Source: Synergistaceae bacterium
GTDB lineage: Bacteria > Synergistota > Synergistia > Synergistales > Synergistaceae
Direction of reading: 5' to 3'
DNA length: 53,598 nt
Assembly (NCBI GenBank): GCA_031269875.1
Contig: JAISYM010000029.1
Coordinates: 1 to 53,598 of the forward strand
The stretch's first letter is position 1; each line of letters begins with the position of its first letter. Shown here one piece after another: positions 8,072-16,340 of this stretch. Under the pieces are notes generated by a model. That model saw nothing but the letters and a program-made list of their open reading frames with translations. It was not told the DNA's origin and did no database searches. The translations under genes and the position numbers were made by a program.

Positions 8072-8542
8072 CTATTCCAGGACGGGCGCGCCGAAACGGT
8101 CGAGCGCGCGTGAGGTAACCGGCGTCGACAGAACCATAGCGGTTGTGGTGGCGCCGCACTCGCCGACGCGGTCGATTACGGACTCGAGATGATCCATCGA
8201 GGCGATAGCGACCTTGAGCATGAGCCCGTACTCGCCCGAGAGATGATATGCCTCCGTGACCTCGGGTATCCCTCTGATAATTTCACGGGCTTCATGTACC
8301 TTCTCGCCGTTCACGTCGACACTCACAAAAACGGTAATGGGAAAGCCCAGCTTTTCCTGGTTTACGATTGTCTTGTAACCCATGATATAGCCGGCCTCCT
8401 CCATACGGCGCACCCTCTCCGCAACGGCCGGCGATGAAAGACCTACCATCCTTCCAAGCTCGCTGAAAGAAACCCTTCCGTTCTCCTGCAGTGTTCTCAA
8501 AATCTGCCGGCCGATATTATCCATCAACTTCTCTCCATTCAT
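8072..8542 (-). CDS. Lrp/AsnC family transcriptional regulator
   Basis: A 156-residue Lrp-type regulator. The N-terminal winged helix-turn-helix (about residues 8-60) contains GRQILRTLQENGRVSFSEL and the recognition helix LSSPAVAERVRRMEEAG. The C-terminal RAM domain (about 70-150) begins VFVSVDVNG and includes the ligand-binding turn EAYHLSGEYGLMLKV. Such proteins form dimers to octamers and respond to amino acids, which would suit a peptide-fermenting organism. The start is ambiguous. ATG 8542 follows GGGAGGG by 9 nt, while ATG 8524 gives MDNIGRQIL, closer to the family norm, and has GGAGAG upstream. The target is not evident; the next gene is an ABC-F factor with its own promoter. Confidence 0.93.
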   Translation of the reverse strand: MNGEKLMDNIGRQILRTLQENGRVSFSELGRMVGLSSPAVAERVRRMEEAGYIMGYKTIVNQEKLGFPITVFVSVDVNGEKVHEAREIIRGIPEVTEAYHLSGEYGLMLKVAIASMDHLESVIDRVGECGATTTAMVLSTPVTSRALDRFGAPVLE

Positions 8543-8993
8543 ACACTATCGCCCTCCCTGCTTAGACTTTTTACTCAAAAACATGAGTCCAGCGATGCAT
8601 TTGCCGCCTTCGGAGCCTTTACCGGAAAACCGGATAACATAAAGCGTTTAAGGGTCAAGATATACAGAAACGCGACGTCCCCGGTACTGATAAGTAAAAT
8701 TCAGAATTCTTTTTATGTTAAGCAGTCTATCACATAACCCTTAATTTGTCATCACTTTCTGTGGAGTTACAACTTCATACGTTGCGCATTAAAGGCGATA
8801 AGCATAAAAGCATATTTGTGCGCCGAAAAATCATTTGTTATTTCGCCGTCAACCGTGTTTCTGTAAATCACGTAACCAAAGTATTGGCATGGTATAATTA
8901 CAATAATGTTTGCGAGTAAAATCTGTATTTTTAAGGCTATCCGCTTATGTCGGGTTCGTTACCTCACGGAGGCTGGGAGGTTTGGTTTAGAGA
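8543..8993. other. AT-rich divergent intergenic region between lrp-type gene and response regulator
   Basis: This 450-bp gap holds no credible gene. Towards the left a minus-strand promoter candidate for the lrp-type gene has TTGACC (8653-8658) and TATCCG (8631-8636), 16 bp apart. An 8-bp inverted repeat, TTAAGGGT (8648-8655) and ACCCTTAA (8737-8744), flanks the region upstream of it. The right side carries the response-regulator promoter. The composition is clearly more AT-rich than the genes around it. Confidence 0.4.
8890..8898 (+). promoter_or_regulatory. Extended -10 promoter for the two-component operon
   Basis: TGGTATAAT is a consensus extended -10 element (TGnTATAAT). No good -35 lies at the expected distance, as is usual for extended -10 promoters. 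The start would be near 8905, about 90 nt before the response-regulator ATG. Confidence 0.45.
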
Positions 8994-9731
8994 ATGGAAT
9001 CGCCTGCTGCGAGCGGGAATGCCGCTAAAATCCTCATTGTAGAGGACGAGATAAAGATCGTGGAGGCGCTGTCCGCCTATCTCCGCAGCGCCGGTTACGA
9101 TGTGTCGGCCGCCCGCGACGGCGAATCCGGCCTTGCGGCTTTCAACGCGTCGAACCCGGACCTCGTCATCCTCGACCTGATGCTTCCTAAAATAAGCGGT
9201 GAAAAACTCTGTACCGAGATACGCCGCGTGTCGCGGGTTCCCGTGATCATGCTCACCGCGAAGAGCGGGGAGGATGACAAAGTCGCCGGATTTGCCCTTG
9301 GAGCGGACGACTACGTCACAAAGCCCTTCAGCCCAAGGGAGCTCACGGCCCGCGTCAGGAGCGTGCTGCGGCGCTCGGCGGACGGCGTCTCGCCTCTGTT
9401 CAGCAGAATGAGCTGGAACAACGGAGACCTGGAGATAGACCTCGAATCGAGGACGGTCTGGAAGAACGGCTCTCCTGCCGCGCTCACTCCAAACGAATAT
9501 AAGATACTGGCGCGGCTGGTCAAGCACCCGAACAGGGCGTTCAGCCGGGAGGAGCTGATAGATACCGCGCTTGGCGAGAATTTCGGCGGCTTCGATAGAA
9601 CTATAGACTCCCATATAAAGAACCTGCGCGGCAAGATAGAGGACGACACCGCAAACCCGGTGTATATTCTGACCGTCCGGGGCGTCGGTTACAAGTTCGG
9701 CCGGCCTGAAAAAATGGAAACCGAACATTGA
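8994..9731 (+). CDS. OmpR/PhoB family response regulator
   Basis: A 245-residue two-domain regulator. The receiver domain (about residues 11-125) has the acidic pair VEDE, phospho-acceptor Asp61 in VILDLMLPK, and Lys110 in VTKPFSPREL. The C-terminal winged-helix DNA-binding domain (about 145-240) contains LTPNEYKILARLVKHPNRAFSREELI split by a short turn and ends VYILTVRGVGYKF, typical of the OmpR family. Its stop overlaps the TTG start of the kinase gene (TTGA), so the pair is translationally coupled. The regulated genes are not identifiable; the EamA gene downstream may simply be co-transcribed. Confidence 0.95.
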   Translation: MESPAASGNAAKILIVEDEIKIVEALSAYLRSAGYDVSAARDGESGLAAFNASNPDLVILDLMLPKISGEKLCTEIRRVSRVPVIMLTAKSGEDDKVAGFALGADDYVTKPFSPRELTARVRSVLRRSADGVSPLFSRMSWNNGDLEIDLESRTVWKNGSPAALTPNEYKILARLVKHPNRAFSREELIDTALGENFGGFDRTIDSHIKNLRGKIEDDTANPVYILTVRGVGYKFGRPEKMETEH

Positions 9732-11137
9732 GACTCGCTCTCAAGACCAGGCTCGTTCTCTCATACGCGGCAGTGGCGTTTTTTCTGGTCGCCTCGCTCC
9801 TTGCCGTCTCGAATTATTACCTCCGAAAGCAGTTTGAAATCTACGTCCGGCACAAACAGGACATGAAGAACATGGAGATAGTCGAAGCTGTGTCGGAAAA
9901 CTACGCCGTAAACCTCGAGAGTTCGGACGCCGCGTTCGGGAATTTTTTGACCGGCTACGGCGATTCGCTCCTCGGTCAGGGGATTACCCTGATGGTCTTT
10001 GACGCCGCCGGTTCCATGATATACTGCGCCGCTGACGATTACATGAGTTGCAGCCACCCGCCGTACTTGACCGGCTTGCCCGGCTCGTCAAAAAACTCCG
10101 CCGATCCGTGCCAGGAGATCGACGGCGCGTACTCGCGGAGTTCGTTCGACATAGTGCTTCGCGATAAGGTCGCGGGCACGATACAGCTTGGTTATCACAG
10201 CCCGTTTTACGACAACGAGAGCGCGCAGAGTTTCCTCTCCGCCTTCAGCCGTGTCTTTTGGGGCACGTCGGCGCTCTTTTTCGCGGCGTCCGTCGCGATA
10301 GGCCTCGTAATGGCCGGGCTTATCGTGCGCCCGATTATGACGGTCACGGAAAGGACAAAACGTATAGCGGCGGGCGAATATTCCGGAGATTTCGCGGAAA
10401 CGGGCGCCGCCGAGATAGACGAACTCTCCCGAAGCGTAGATCAGCTCGCGCGAAGCCTCGAAACGCAGTATATGCTGAAAAAGCGGATGGCAAGCGCTTA
10501 CTCGCACGAGTTCCGCACGCCCCTCACGGTATTGCAGAGCAACCTCGAAGCGATGATAGACGGCCTGTGGACGCCGACAAAGGAGCGTTTAGAGAGCCTT
10601 TTAGCGGAGATTTTCCGTATGTCGCGCATGGTGTCGGAGGTCGATAACCTCGTCCGGGCGGGGAACCCGGAGTCGGCGCTGGAAAAAACTCCGTCCGACC
10701 TCTCCCTGCTGGCTGGGAGCGTCCTGCGCGGTTTCGAGGCCAACATAGCGGCAAAGGGGATTTCGCTCCATTTTGACGGCGCGCCCTGTCCAGCGGACGT
10801 GGACAGGGACAAATTCAGCCAGATCATCGTCAACCTCGTGTCCAACGCGCTGAAATACACCGACCTCGGCGGCAATATATGGGTAAGGACATATCAGAAC
10901 GACGGACGCGCCGTTCTCTCAGTGGAGGATGACGGCATCGGTATAGCGGAATCCGATATGCCGTTTATATTTGAACACCTGTACAGGACGGACGAGTCGC
11001 GCGCGCGGGACTCCGGCGGAAACGGCATAGGCCTGTCCGTCGCCCGGGCCATAGCCGAGTCGCACGGCGGGACGATAGCGGCAAAGAGCCGGCCGGGCAA
11101 GGGCAGCGTGTTCACTGTTTCAATACCGGCCGAATAA
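9728..11137 (+). CDS. Membrane sensor histidine kinase
   Basis: The 469-residue partner of the response regulator. Membrane segments at about 8-28 and 177-200 flank an extracytoplasmic sensor of about 150 residues with Cys100, Cys108 and Cys128. HAMP covers 201-250. The dimerisation helix carries His260 in AYSHEFRTPL, and the ATPase domain has VNLVSNALKY, DDGIG and GGNGIGLSV. The start is TTG, set by the 4-nt overlap with the regulator gene; there is no strong separate ribosome-binding site, as expected for coupling. The stimulus cannot be read from the sequence. The three cysteines in the sensor could allow a redox or metal signal, which is speculation. Confidence 0.94.
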   Translation: MRLALKTRLVLSYAAVAFFLVASLLAVSNYYLRKQFEIYVRHKQDMKNMEIVEAVSENYAVNLESSDAAFGNFLTGYGDSLLGQGITLMVFDAAGSMIYCAADDYMSCSHPPYLTGLPGSSKNSADPCQEIDGAYSRSSFDIVLRDKVAGTIQLGYHSPFYDNESAQSFLSAFSRVFWGTSALFFAASVAIGLVMAGLIVRPIMTVTERTKRIAAGEYSGDFAETGAAEIDELSRSVDQLARSLETQYMLKKRMASAYSHEFRTPLTVLQSNLEAMIDGLWTPTKERLESLLAEIFRMSRMVSEVDNLVRAGNPESALEKTPSDLSLLAGSVLRGFEANIAAKGISLHFDGAPCPADVDRDKFSQIIVNLVSNALKYTDLGGNIWVRTYQNDGRAVLSVEDDGIGIAESDMPFIFEHLYRTDESRARDSGGNGIGLSVARAIAESHGGTIAAKSRPGKGSVFTVSIPAE

Positions 11138-11164
11138 ACGCTTCTCCAGGGGAGGGTATGTTGA

Positions 11165-12055
11165 ATGGCAAGCGCTTTCTGGGCACAGAACAAGAAAAAA
11201 ATTTATCCGTTCATGATTCTGCTGATGGGAGTGGTTGGAGTGTCGACCGGCTCCATATTCGCCAGGCTTGCCCAGGCGCACCCGTTAGTGAAGTCGGCTT
11301 ACAGGCTCTCGCTAGCGTTGATCATATTGTGGCCCGCCGCGCTTTTGCTGCACAAGGATGAATTCAAGAAGCTCGGCAGGCGCGATCTCGCTGTCACGAT
11401 GCTGTCCGGCGTGTTTCTCGCGCTGCACTTCGCGACGTGGATGAGTTCCCTTGACTACACCACCGTTGCCTCGAGCGTCATGCTCGTAAACACGATCCCT
11501 ATCTGGATAGCCCTTCTAAACGCGGCCTTGGGCAAAGGGTTTCCTTCGTTCTCAATGTGGCTCTGCATGTTATGCGCGACTGTCGGAGCCTCTATCGTCG
11601 GGTACGGCGACCTCTCGTTCAGCGGGGAAGCCCTGTGGGGCGACGCGCTCGCGTTAGCGGGCGGCATCGCGGCGGCCGCTTACATTATCTGCGGCGGCGA
11701 GGTGCGGGCCAAGCTCAGCCTCCTGCCTTACACCGCGCTCTGTTACGGCACTGCCGCGCTCATCATCTGGTGTGCCGTGCTTCTCATGGATCTGAAAGTG
11801 ACGGGCTTCGGTACCGAGACGTGGCTGGCGTTTACAGGCATGGCCTTTCTCTCGCAGGTCATCGGGCACAGCTCCTATAACTGGGCGCTTCGTTACTTCA
11901 GCACCGGTTTTGTCGCGATAGGGCTCTTGGGAGAGCCCATAGGCGCGGCGGTGCTCGCGTATTTTCTCTTTGACGAATATCCCTCCGGTTTCAAACTCGC
12001 CGGCCTGGTCATACTTCTCGTCTCGATAGTCATCGCGGCCAAGAGCGAAGGATGA
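11165..12055 (+). CDS. EamA/DMT family transporter
   Basis: A 296-residue integral membrane protein with about ten hydrophobic helices arranged as two EamA repeats, the layout of drug/metabolite transporters such as RhaT or amino-acid exporters. The first repeat starts GVVGVSTGSIFARL, the second about residue 155. The conserved LLGEPIGAAVLAYFLFDE element lies near the end of the second repeat. A GGGGAGGG ribosome-binding site lies upstream of the ATG. It follows the kinase gene by 27 nt and may belong to its operon, so efflux of a metabolite sensed by the kinase is possible. The substrate is unknown. Confidence 0.9.
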   Translation: MASAFWAQNKKKIYPFMILLMGVVGVSTGSIFARLAQAHPLVKSAYRLSLALIILWPAALLLHKDEFKKLGRRDLAVTMLSGVFLALHFATWMSSLDYTTVASSVMLVNTIPIWIALLNAALGKGFPSFSMWLCMLCATVGASIVGYGDLSFSGEALWGDALALAGGIAAAAYIICGGEVRAKLSLLPYTALCYGTAALIIWCAVLLMDLKVTGFGTETWLAFTGMAFLSQVIGHSSYNWALRYFSTGFVAIGLLGEPIGAAVLAYFLFDEYPSGFKLAGLVILLVSIVIAAKSEG

Positions 12056-12373
12056 GCGAATAGTCAAGGCCAGTACCGCCGGCCCATATAGATAGAAAGA
12101 GTATGTCAAGCATTTGATTTCATACCAATTCGCGGCAAACGGGCTGTTTTTGATGTGGCTTAAAGGTTGTCCGGACTGGTTTTAACGCTTCACCCTTTAG
12201 GCCTTTGATTTCAAATTGGCATTGCGGTTTCCGGCAGATGGCTTTGTCATCGGCGGGTTTGTCACTGATGAATGGCACATTCTTCGATCCGCGTTTCCAT
12301 AAATTCCCAATAGGCTTTATACTATGCGATAGAGTATGTAGTATTCCAATCCTCTGAAGGGAGGGACTGTCCG
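12056..12373. other. Intergenic region holding a dispersed repeat and a possible promoter
   Basis: This 318-bp gap has no credible gene. Its left half is repeat copy A (12122-12226). The right half includes TATACT (12319-12324) with TTTCCA (12294-12299) upstream at a long 19-bp spacing, a weak promoter candidate for the dipeptidase gene. Confidence 0.35.
12122..12226. repeat. Dispersed repeat, copy A
   Basis: About 105 bp closely matching 43760-43860. The two copies share ATACCAA near the left end, an identical GGCTGTTTTTGATGTGGCT, GGTTGTCC, AACGCTT and an identical CCCTTTAGGCCTTTGATTT. The ends ATACCAATT and AATTGGCAT are imperfect inverted repeats. No transposase lies within it. It is probably a MITE-like or other genome-specific repeat. 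Confidence 0.8.
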
Positions 12374-13909
12374 GTGACAATTTTTTTGATGGCTGCGGCG
12401 GCGGTTATTTTGTTATCCTACCTGTTTTTTGATTGCGGGACGGCTGAGGCGTGTTTCGTCGTCGCGGCGGGGCGCGAAGCGAGTTCTACCGGCCGGGTGC
12501 TCATTGGGCACAACGAGGATAACAGCGGCAAACTGATAATGAGGCATCATTACGTGAAACCTGACGACGGAAGGGGCGGCATTCTCTCGTTCGAAGATGG
12601 GAGCGCGCGGGTGCCGACAGTGTCCCCCACTCTCGGTTTCTTCTGGACGGAGACGCTTCGTCCGGCGCCCGGCGAGTCCTTTGGGGATTCGTTCGTAAAC
12701 GAGCGCGGCGTCGTGGTGGTGAGCAACACATGCTGCAAGTCAAAGGAGGACGCCCCGGAACTTACGGACGGGGGCGTCGGGTGGGGTTTGCGCTGGACGG
12801 TCGCGTCGCGGGCGCGTTCGGCCAGGGACGCGGTAAGGATAGCGTCCGATCTTGTCCTGACATACGGTTACAGGGATTCCGGGCGCTCTTACACCTTCGC
12901 TGACGCTCGCGAGGCTTGGGTCTTTCAGGTGGTGAACGGAAAACATTTCGCCGCTCGGAGAGTGCCGGACGATCACGTCATGGTCAACCCGAACCACTAC
13001 TCCATCAGGGAGATGTGCCTGGACGAGCCGTATGAGTTTTTGGCCTCGCCCGGCCTGATAGAGTATGCCATAAAGCGCGGCTGGTACACGCCGGAACGCC
13101 CGGGCCGCCATAGTGATTTCGACTTCGCCAAGAGCTTTCAGCATCCGGATTACATGATGGCACCGATCAATACGGCAAGACACGCCTTTGGACTAGCTAT
13201 GGCGGCTGGAGTGAGGATAGACCTCAAACAGCGCGGCGCGCGCCCCCCATTTTCCGTCCTTCCGATTGAGCCGCTTGGGGTAAAGGGGGTTCGCAAGACG
13301 CTCTCCTGTCACTGCGATCGCCCGGAGGACTTTACCGAACTCGCGGAGCTTGGCGGAGAGGGCGCGTGGCGAATCAGCCCGCACGAGGGAGGCGGCATAA
13401 TGCCGGAGGAAAACAAAAAGGACGCTTACACGAGAATATGCAACGGCAGCAACAGGGAGAGCCTTATCGTCGATCTTCACGAGAACAGCGACGAGACGGT
13501 CATCTGGTCATGCTTCGGCAATCCGTGTATCCTTCCGATGACGCCGTTTCACCTTGGAGCGCGCGCGATTCCGGAATATTTCGCCGGTCCCGGCCCATCG
13601 GAGTTGATACAGGAGACGGACGAGCTGATCAGGCTTCACTTTAACGCGACGTGCCAGGATGTGGACGCCGCCGCCGGAGAAGCGTGGAGGCTGTCACGGA
13701 AGCTGGTCGAATGGTGCGGCCAGAGCTACTCCGAGAGAATGGCGGCGATAGCGGACAGAGTTACGGGTCTGCGGAGAAAGATCGCTGAATCGGGTGAAGA
13801 ATTTGAATCCGAATCCGGCCCCAGAACGACCGAGATGCTGCTGATGAAGGCGTCTGAACAGGCCGGGGTATTTGTGGAGGCCATGCGCGGCCTTGTGGGG
13901 GAGGTGTAG
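12374..13909 (+). CDS. Secreted C69 family dipeptidase
   Basis: A 511-residue member of peptidase family C69 (PepD-like, N-terminal nucleophile fold). Residues 1-26 form a signal peptide with a hydrophobic core ([14 protein letters not shown]), and TAEA precedes Cys27. The family's catalytic cysteine is exposed as the first residue by processing, so cleavage here would both export and activate the enzyme. [19 protein letters not shown] and HNEDN follow, as is typical. Later motifs include [12 protein letters not shown] and [10 protein letters not shown]. The GTG start has GGGAGGGA 7 nt upstream. It probably splits dipeptides outside the cytoplasmic membrane, feeding peptide uptake. glgB follows after 2 nt. 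Confidence 0.9.
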   Translation: MTIFLMAAAAVILLSYLFFDCGTAEACFVVAAGREASSTGRVLIGHNEDNSGKLIMRHHYVKPDDGRGGILSFEDGSARVPTVSPTLGFFWTETLRPAPGESFGDSFVNERGVVVVSNTCCKSKEDAPELTDGGVGWGLRWTVASRARSARDAVRIASDLVLTYGYRDSGRSYTFADAREAWVFQVVNGKHFAARRVPDDHVMVNPNHYSIREMCLDEPYEFLASPGLIEYAIKRGWYTPERPGRHSDFDFAKSFQHPDYMMAPINTARHAFGLAMAAGVRIDLKQRGARPPFSVLPIEPLGVKGVRKTLSCHCDRPEDFTELAELGGEGAWRISPHEGGGIMPEENKKDAYTRICNGSNRESLIVDLHENSDETVIWSCFGNPCILPMTPFHLGARAIPEYFAGPGPSELIQETDELIRLHFNATCQDVDAAAGEAWRLSRKLVEWCGQSYSERMAAIADRVTGLRRKIAESGEEFESESGPRTTEMLLMKASEQAGVFVEAMRGLVGEV

Positions 13910-13911
13910 AT

Positions 13912-15840
13912 ATGTCCGCCGGTAGCGTTGTACACGGCATAAGCCTGATGCAGGAGAAGGATATTTATTTTTTCCGAGAGGGCAATCATACGAAGCTATA
14001 CGAGATATTAGGGTCACACGTAATAACCGTAAATGGCGTCAGCGGAACGCTCTTTTCGGTATGGGCGCCTAACGCCGGGAGCGTGTCCGTCATCGGGGAT
14101 TTCAACAACTGGGACACGGAAGCGCACCCGCTTGCGGTCAGGTGGGACAGTTCCGGCGTGTGGGAGGGCTTTGTGCCAGGCACGGGGCACGGAGACCTCT
14201 ATAAATATAGCATCGTCTCAAACGTCGGAGGACGGAAGATGGAAAAGGGCGATCCGTTCGCCTTCTGGTGGGAGACTCCTCCGCGCAGCGCCTCGTGCGT
14301 GTGGGACCTCAGCGGCTTTGAATGGAGCGACGGGGAATGGATGCGGGGCCGTCGCGAGCGCAGCGTCACAAACGCCCCACAGTCAATTTATGAGGTACAC
14401 CTCGGCTCATGGCGTCATGTCCCGGAGGAGGGCAGCCGCTCCCTCTCGTATCACGAGCTGGCTGATAAGCTGGTGAATTACGTGCGGGACACTGGCTTCA
14501 CCCATGTGGAGTTCCTGCCGATTATGGAGCATCCGTTTTATGGCTCGTGGGGTTATCAGACGCTCGGTTATTTCGCGCCGAGTTCGCGCTTCGGAACGCC
14601 GCACGAGTTCATGGAGCTGGTAGACGCGCTCCACCGGGCAGGAATCGGCGTCATCCTAGACTGGGTGCCGTCTCACTTCCCCAAGGACGATTACGGGCTC
14701 GCGAATTTCGACGGAACCTGCCTGTTCGAACACGCCGACCCGAAAAAGGGGTATCACCCGGATTGGAAGAGCGGCATATTCAACTACGGGCGCAGCGAGG
14801 TTCGCAGCTTCCTGCTCTCGTCCGCGCGCTTCTGGGCCGACAAATATCACTCGGACGGCCTGCGCGTCGACGCGGTGGCCTCGATGCTCTACCTGGATTA
14901 CTCCCGCAAAGAAGGCGAGTGGATACCGAACCAGTATGGCGGGAAGGAGAACATAGAGGCGATAGAGTTTCTCCGCAAGATGAACGAGATATTGTACATC
15001 GATTTTGACGGTATCCAGACAACGGCCGAGGAGTCCACGGCATGGCCGATGGTCTCCCGCCCCGTCTACGTCGGGGGCCTCGGTTTCGGCTTCAAGTGGA
15101 ACATGGGCTGGATGCACGACACTCTGCACTATATGGGAATGAGCCCGATCTTCAGGAAGTATCACCAGAACGAGCTGTCGTTCGGCATGTGGTACGCCTA
15201 CAGCGAAAACTTCGTCCTGCCGCTGTCGCACGACGAGGTCGTACACGGCAAGGGATCGCTTTTCGGAAAGATGCCCGGGGACAAATGGCAGAAGGCGGCC
15301 AACCTTCGGGCGCTTCTGGGCTGGCAATTCGGCCACCCCGGCAAAAAACTCCTGTTTATGGGCGGCGAGTTCGGACAGGTATCGGAGTGGAATCATGACG
15401 TAAGTTTGAGCTGGCACGAGCTGGACGACCCCTTTCACAACGGCATCCTGGCCTGGGTTACCGCACTCAACAAATTTTACAGGGACACCCCGGCGTTCTG
15501 GGCGGGCGACTTCGAGAGGTGGGGATTCGAGTGGATCGACTGCAGCGACGCGGATTCGAGCGTATTCTCCTTCCTTCGCCGCGACAGCGGCGGGAACGCG
15601 TTCCTCTGCGTGGGGAATTTTACCCCCGTCCCCAGGATGGACTACAAGATTGGAGTTCCGGAAGGCGGTCACTGGCGCGAGGTACTAAACAGCGACAGCG
15701 CCGAGTTCAGCGGGAGCAACTGCGGCAACATGGGCGGCAAGGACGCCGGGGGCGGCCGGATGCACGGGCGGCCGTATTCTTTGAACCTCACGCTCCCACC
15801 GCTTTCATTCTTGGTGTTCGAACATGCCTCGGCGGACTGA
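13912..15840 (+). CDS. glgB: 1,4-alpha-glucan branching enzyme
   Basis: GlgB cuts alpha-1,4 chains and re-attaches them as alpha-1,6 branches in glycogen. The 642-residue protein has an N-terminal CBM48 domain (about 40-140, with [17 protein letters not shown]), a GH13 barrel and a C-terminal beta domain. Catalytic residues are Asp320 in [16 protein letters not shown], Glu373 in TAEESTAWP and the Asp of [26 protein letters not shown] ribosome-binding site overlaps the end of the dipeptidase gene. No glgA, glgC or glgP is present here, so glgB is isolated from the rest of the pathway. The same operon seems to carry the GNAT and helicase genes. Confidence 0.96.
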   Translation: MSAGSVVHGISLMQEKDIYFFREGNHTKLYEILGSHVITVNGVSGTLFSVWAPNAGSVSVIGDFNNWDTEAHPLAVRWDSSGVWEGFVPGTGHGDLYKYSIVSNVGGRKMEKGDPFAFWWETPPRSASCVWDLSGFEWSDGEWMRGRRERSVTNAPQSIYEVHLGSWRHVPEEGSRSLSYHELADKLVNYVRDTGFTHVEFLPIMEHPFYGSWGYQTLGYFAPSSRFGTPHEFMELVDALHRAGIGVILDWVPSHFPKDDYGLANFDGTCLFEHADPKKGYHPDWKSGIFNYGRSEVRSFLLSSARFWADKYHSDGLRVDAVASMLYLDYSRKEGEWIPNQYGGKENIEAIEFLRKMNEILYIDFDGIQTTAEESTAWPMVSRPVYVGGLGFGFKWNMGWMHDTLHYMGMSPIFRKYHQNELSFGMWYAYSENFVLPLSHDEVVHGKGSLFGKMPGDKWQKAANLRALLGWQFGHPGKKLLFMGGEFGQVSEWNHDVSLSWHELDDPFHNGILAWVTALNKFYRDTPAFWAGDFERWGFEWIDCSDADSSVFSFLRRDSGGNAFLCVGNFTPVPRMDYKIGVPEGGHWREVLNSDSAEFSGSNCGNMGGKDAGGGRMHGRPYSLNLTLPPLSFLVFEHASAD

Positions 15841-15854
15841 GAGAAAGGGATCTG

Positions 15855-16331
15855 ATGGAACCCGACGGACCTCATATACGCGCCGCAAAGTTTGACGAGG
15901 CTGAACTGCTCTCTCATATATGTTTTCGCGCGAAGTCGTACTGGGAGTACCCCAGGGAGCTGATGGGCTATTGGCTCGAATCCGGCGCGCTGTCGGTCAA
16001 CCCGGAGGCGATCGAGGAGTTCTTGACGTGCGTAGCTCAGGACGAGGAGGGGGAGGTCTTGGGCTTTTATTCGCTCGAAATCGCGGGAGACGAGTCCAAC
16101 CTTCGGAACCTGTGCGTACTGCCTGAGTTTGTCGGCACGGACATCAAGGCGACGCTATTCCTGCACGCCTGCGCGACAGCTGAGGAATCCGGCGCGAAGT
16201 CTCTTTCCGTCGTCTCCGACTCGCTCGAGAGCGGTTTTTACGAGGAGATGGGGGCTGAACTCATCGGCCAAAGGATTGACAGTACTCCCGTCGGGGAGAG
16301 GCTAATGACCATATTCAGGATGAACCTGTAG
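15855..16331 (+). CDS. GNAT family N-acetyltransferase
   Basis: A 158-residue protein with a GNAT-like pattern: an N-terminal IRAAKFDEAELLSHICFRAKS, a central strand GEVLGFYSLEI, then LRNLCVLPEFVGTDIKATLF in place of the acetyl-CoA loop, and a C-terminal SGFYEEMGAELIG, the common FYEKxGF element. The acetyl-CoA loop is less canonical than Q/RxxGxG/A (VGTDIK). The start ATG 15855 follows GAGAAAGGGA. A longer reading frame runs upstream into glgB but is only its shadow. Substrate unknown. It lies 14 nt after glgB and 9 nt before the helicase gene. Confidence 0.8.
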   Translation: MEPDGPHIRAAKFDEAELLSHICFRAKSYWEYPRELMGYWLESGALSVNPEAIEEFLTCVAQDEEGEVLGFYSLEIAGDESNLRNLCVLPEFVGTDIKATLFLHACATAEESGAKSLSVVSDSLESGFYEEMGAELIGQRIDSTPVGERLMTIFRMNL

Positions 16332-16340
16332 GGGCGGCGG

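Noticed and set aside
15519-15854. Extension of the GNAT acetyltransferase upstream into glgB
   Set aside because: The extension is out of frame with glgB, is rich in Arg and Gly and has no family resemblance. ATG 15855 has its own ribosome-binding site.
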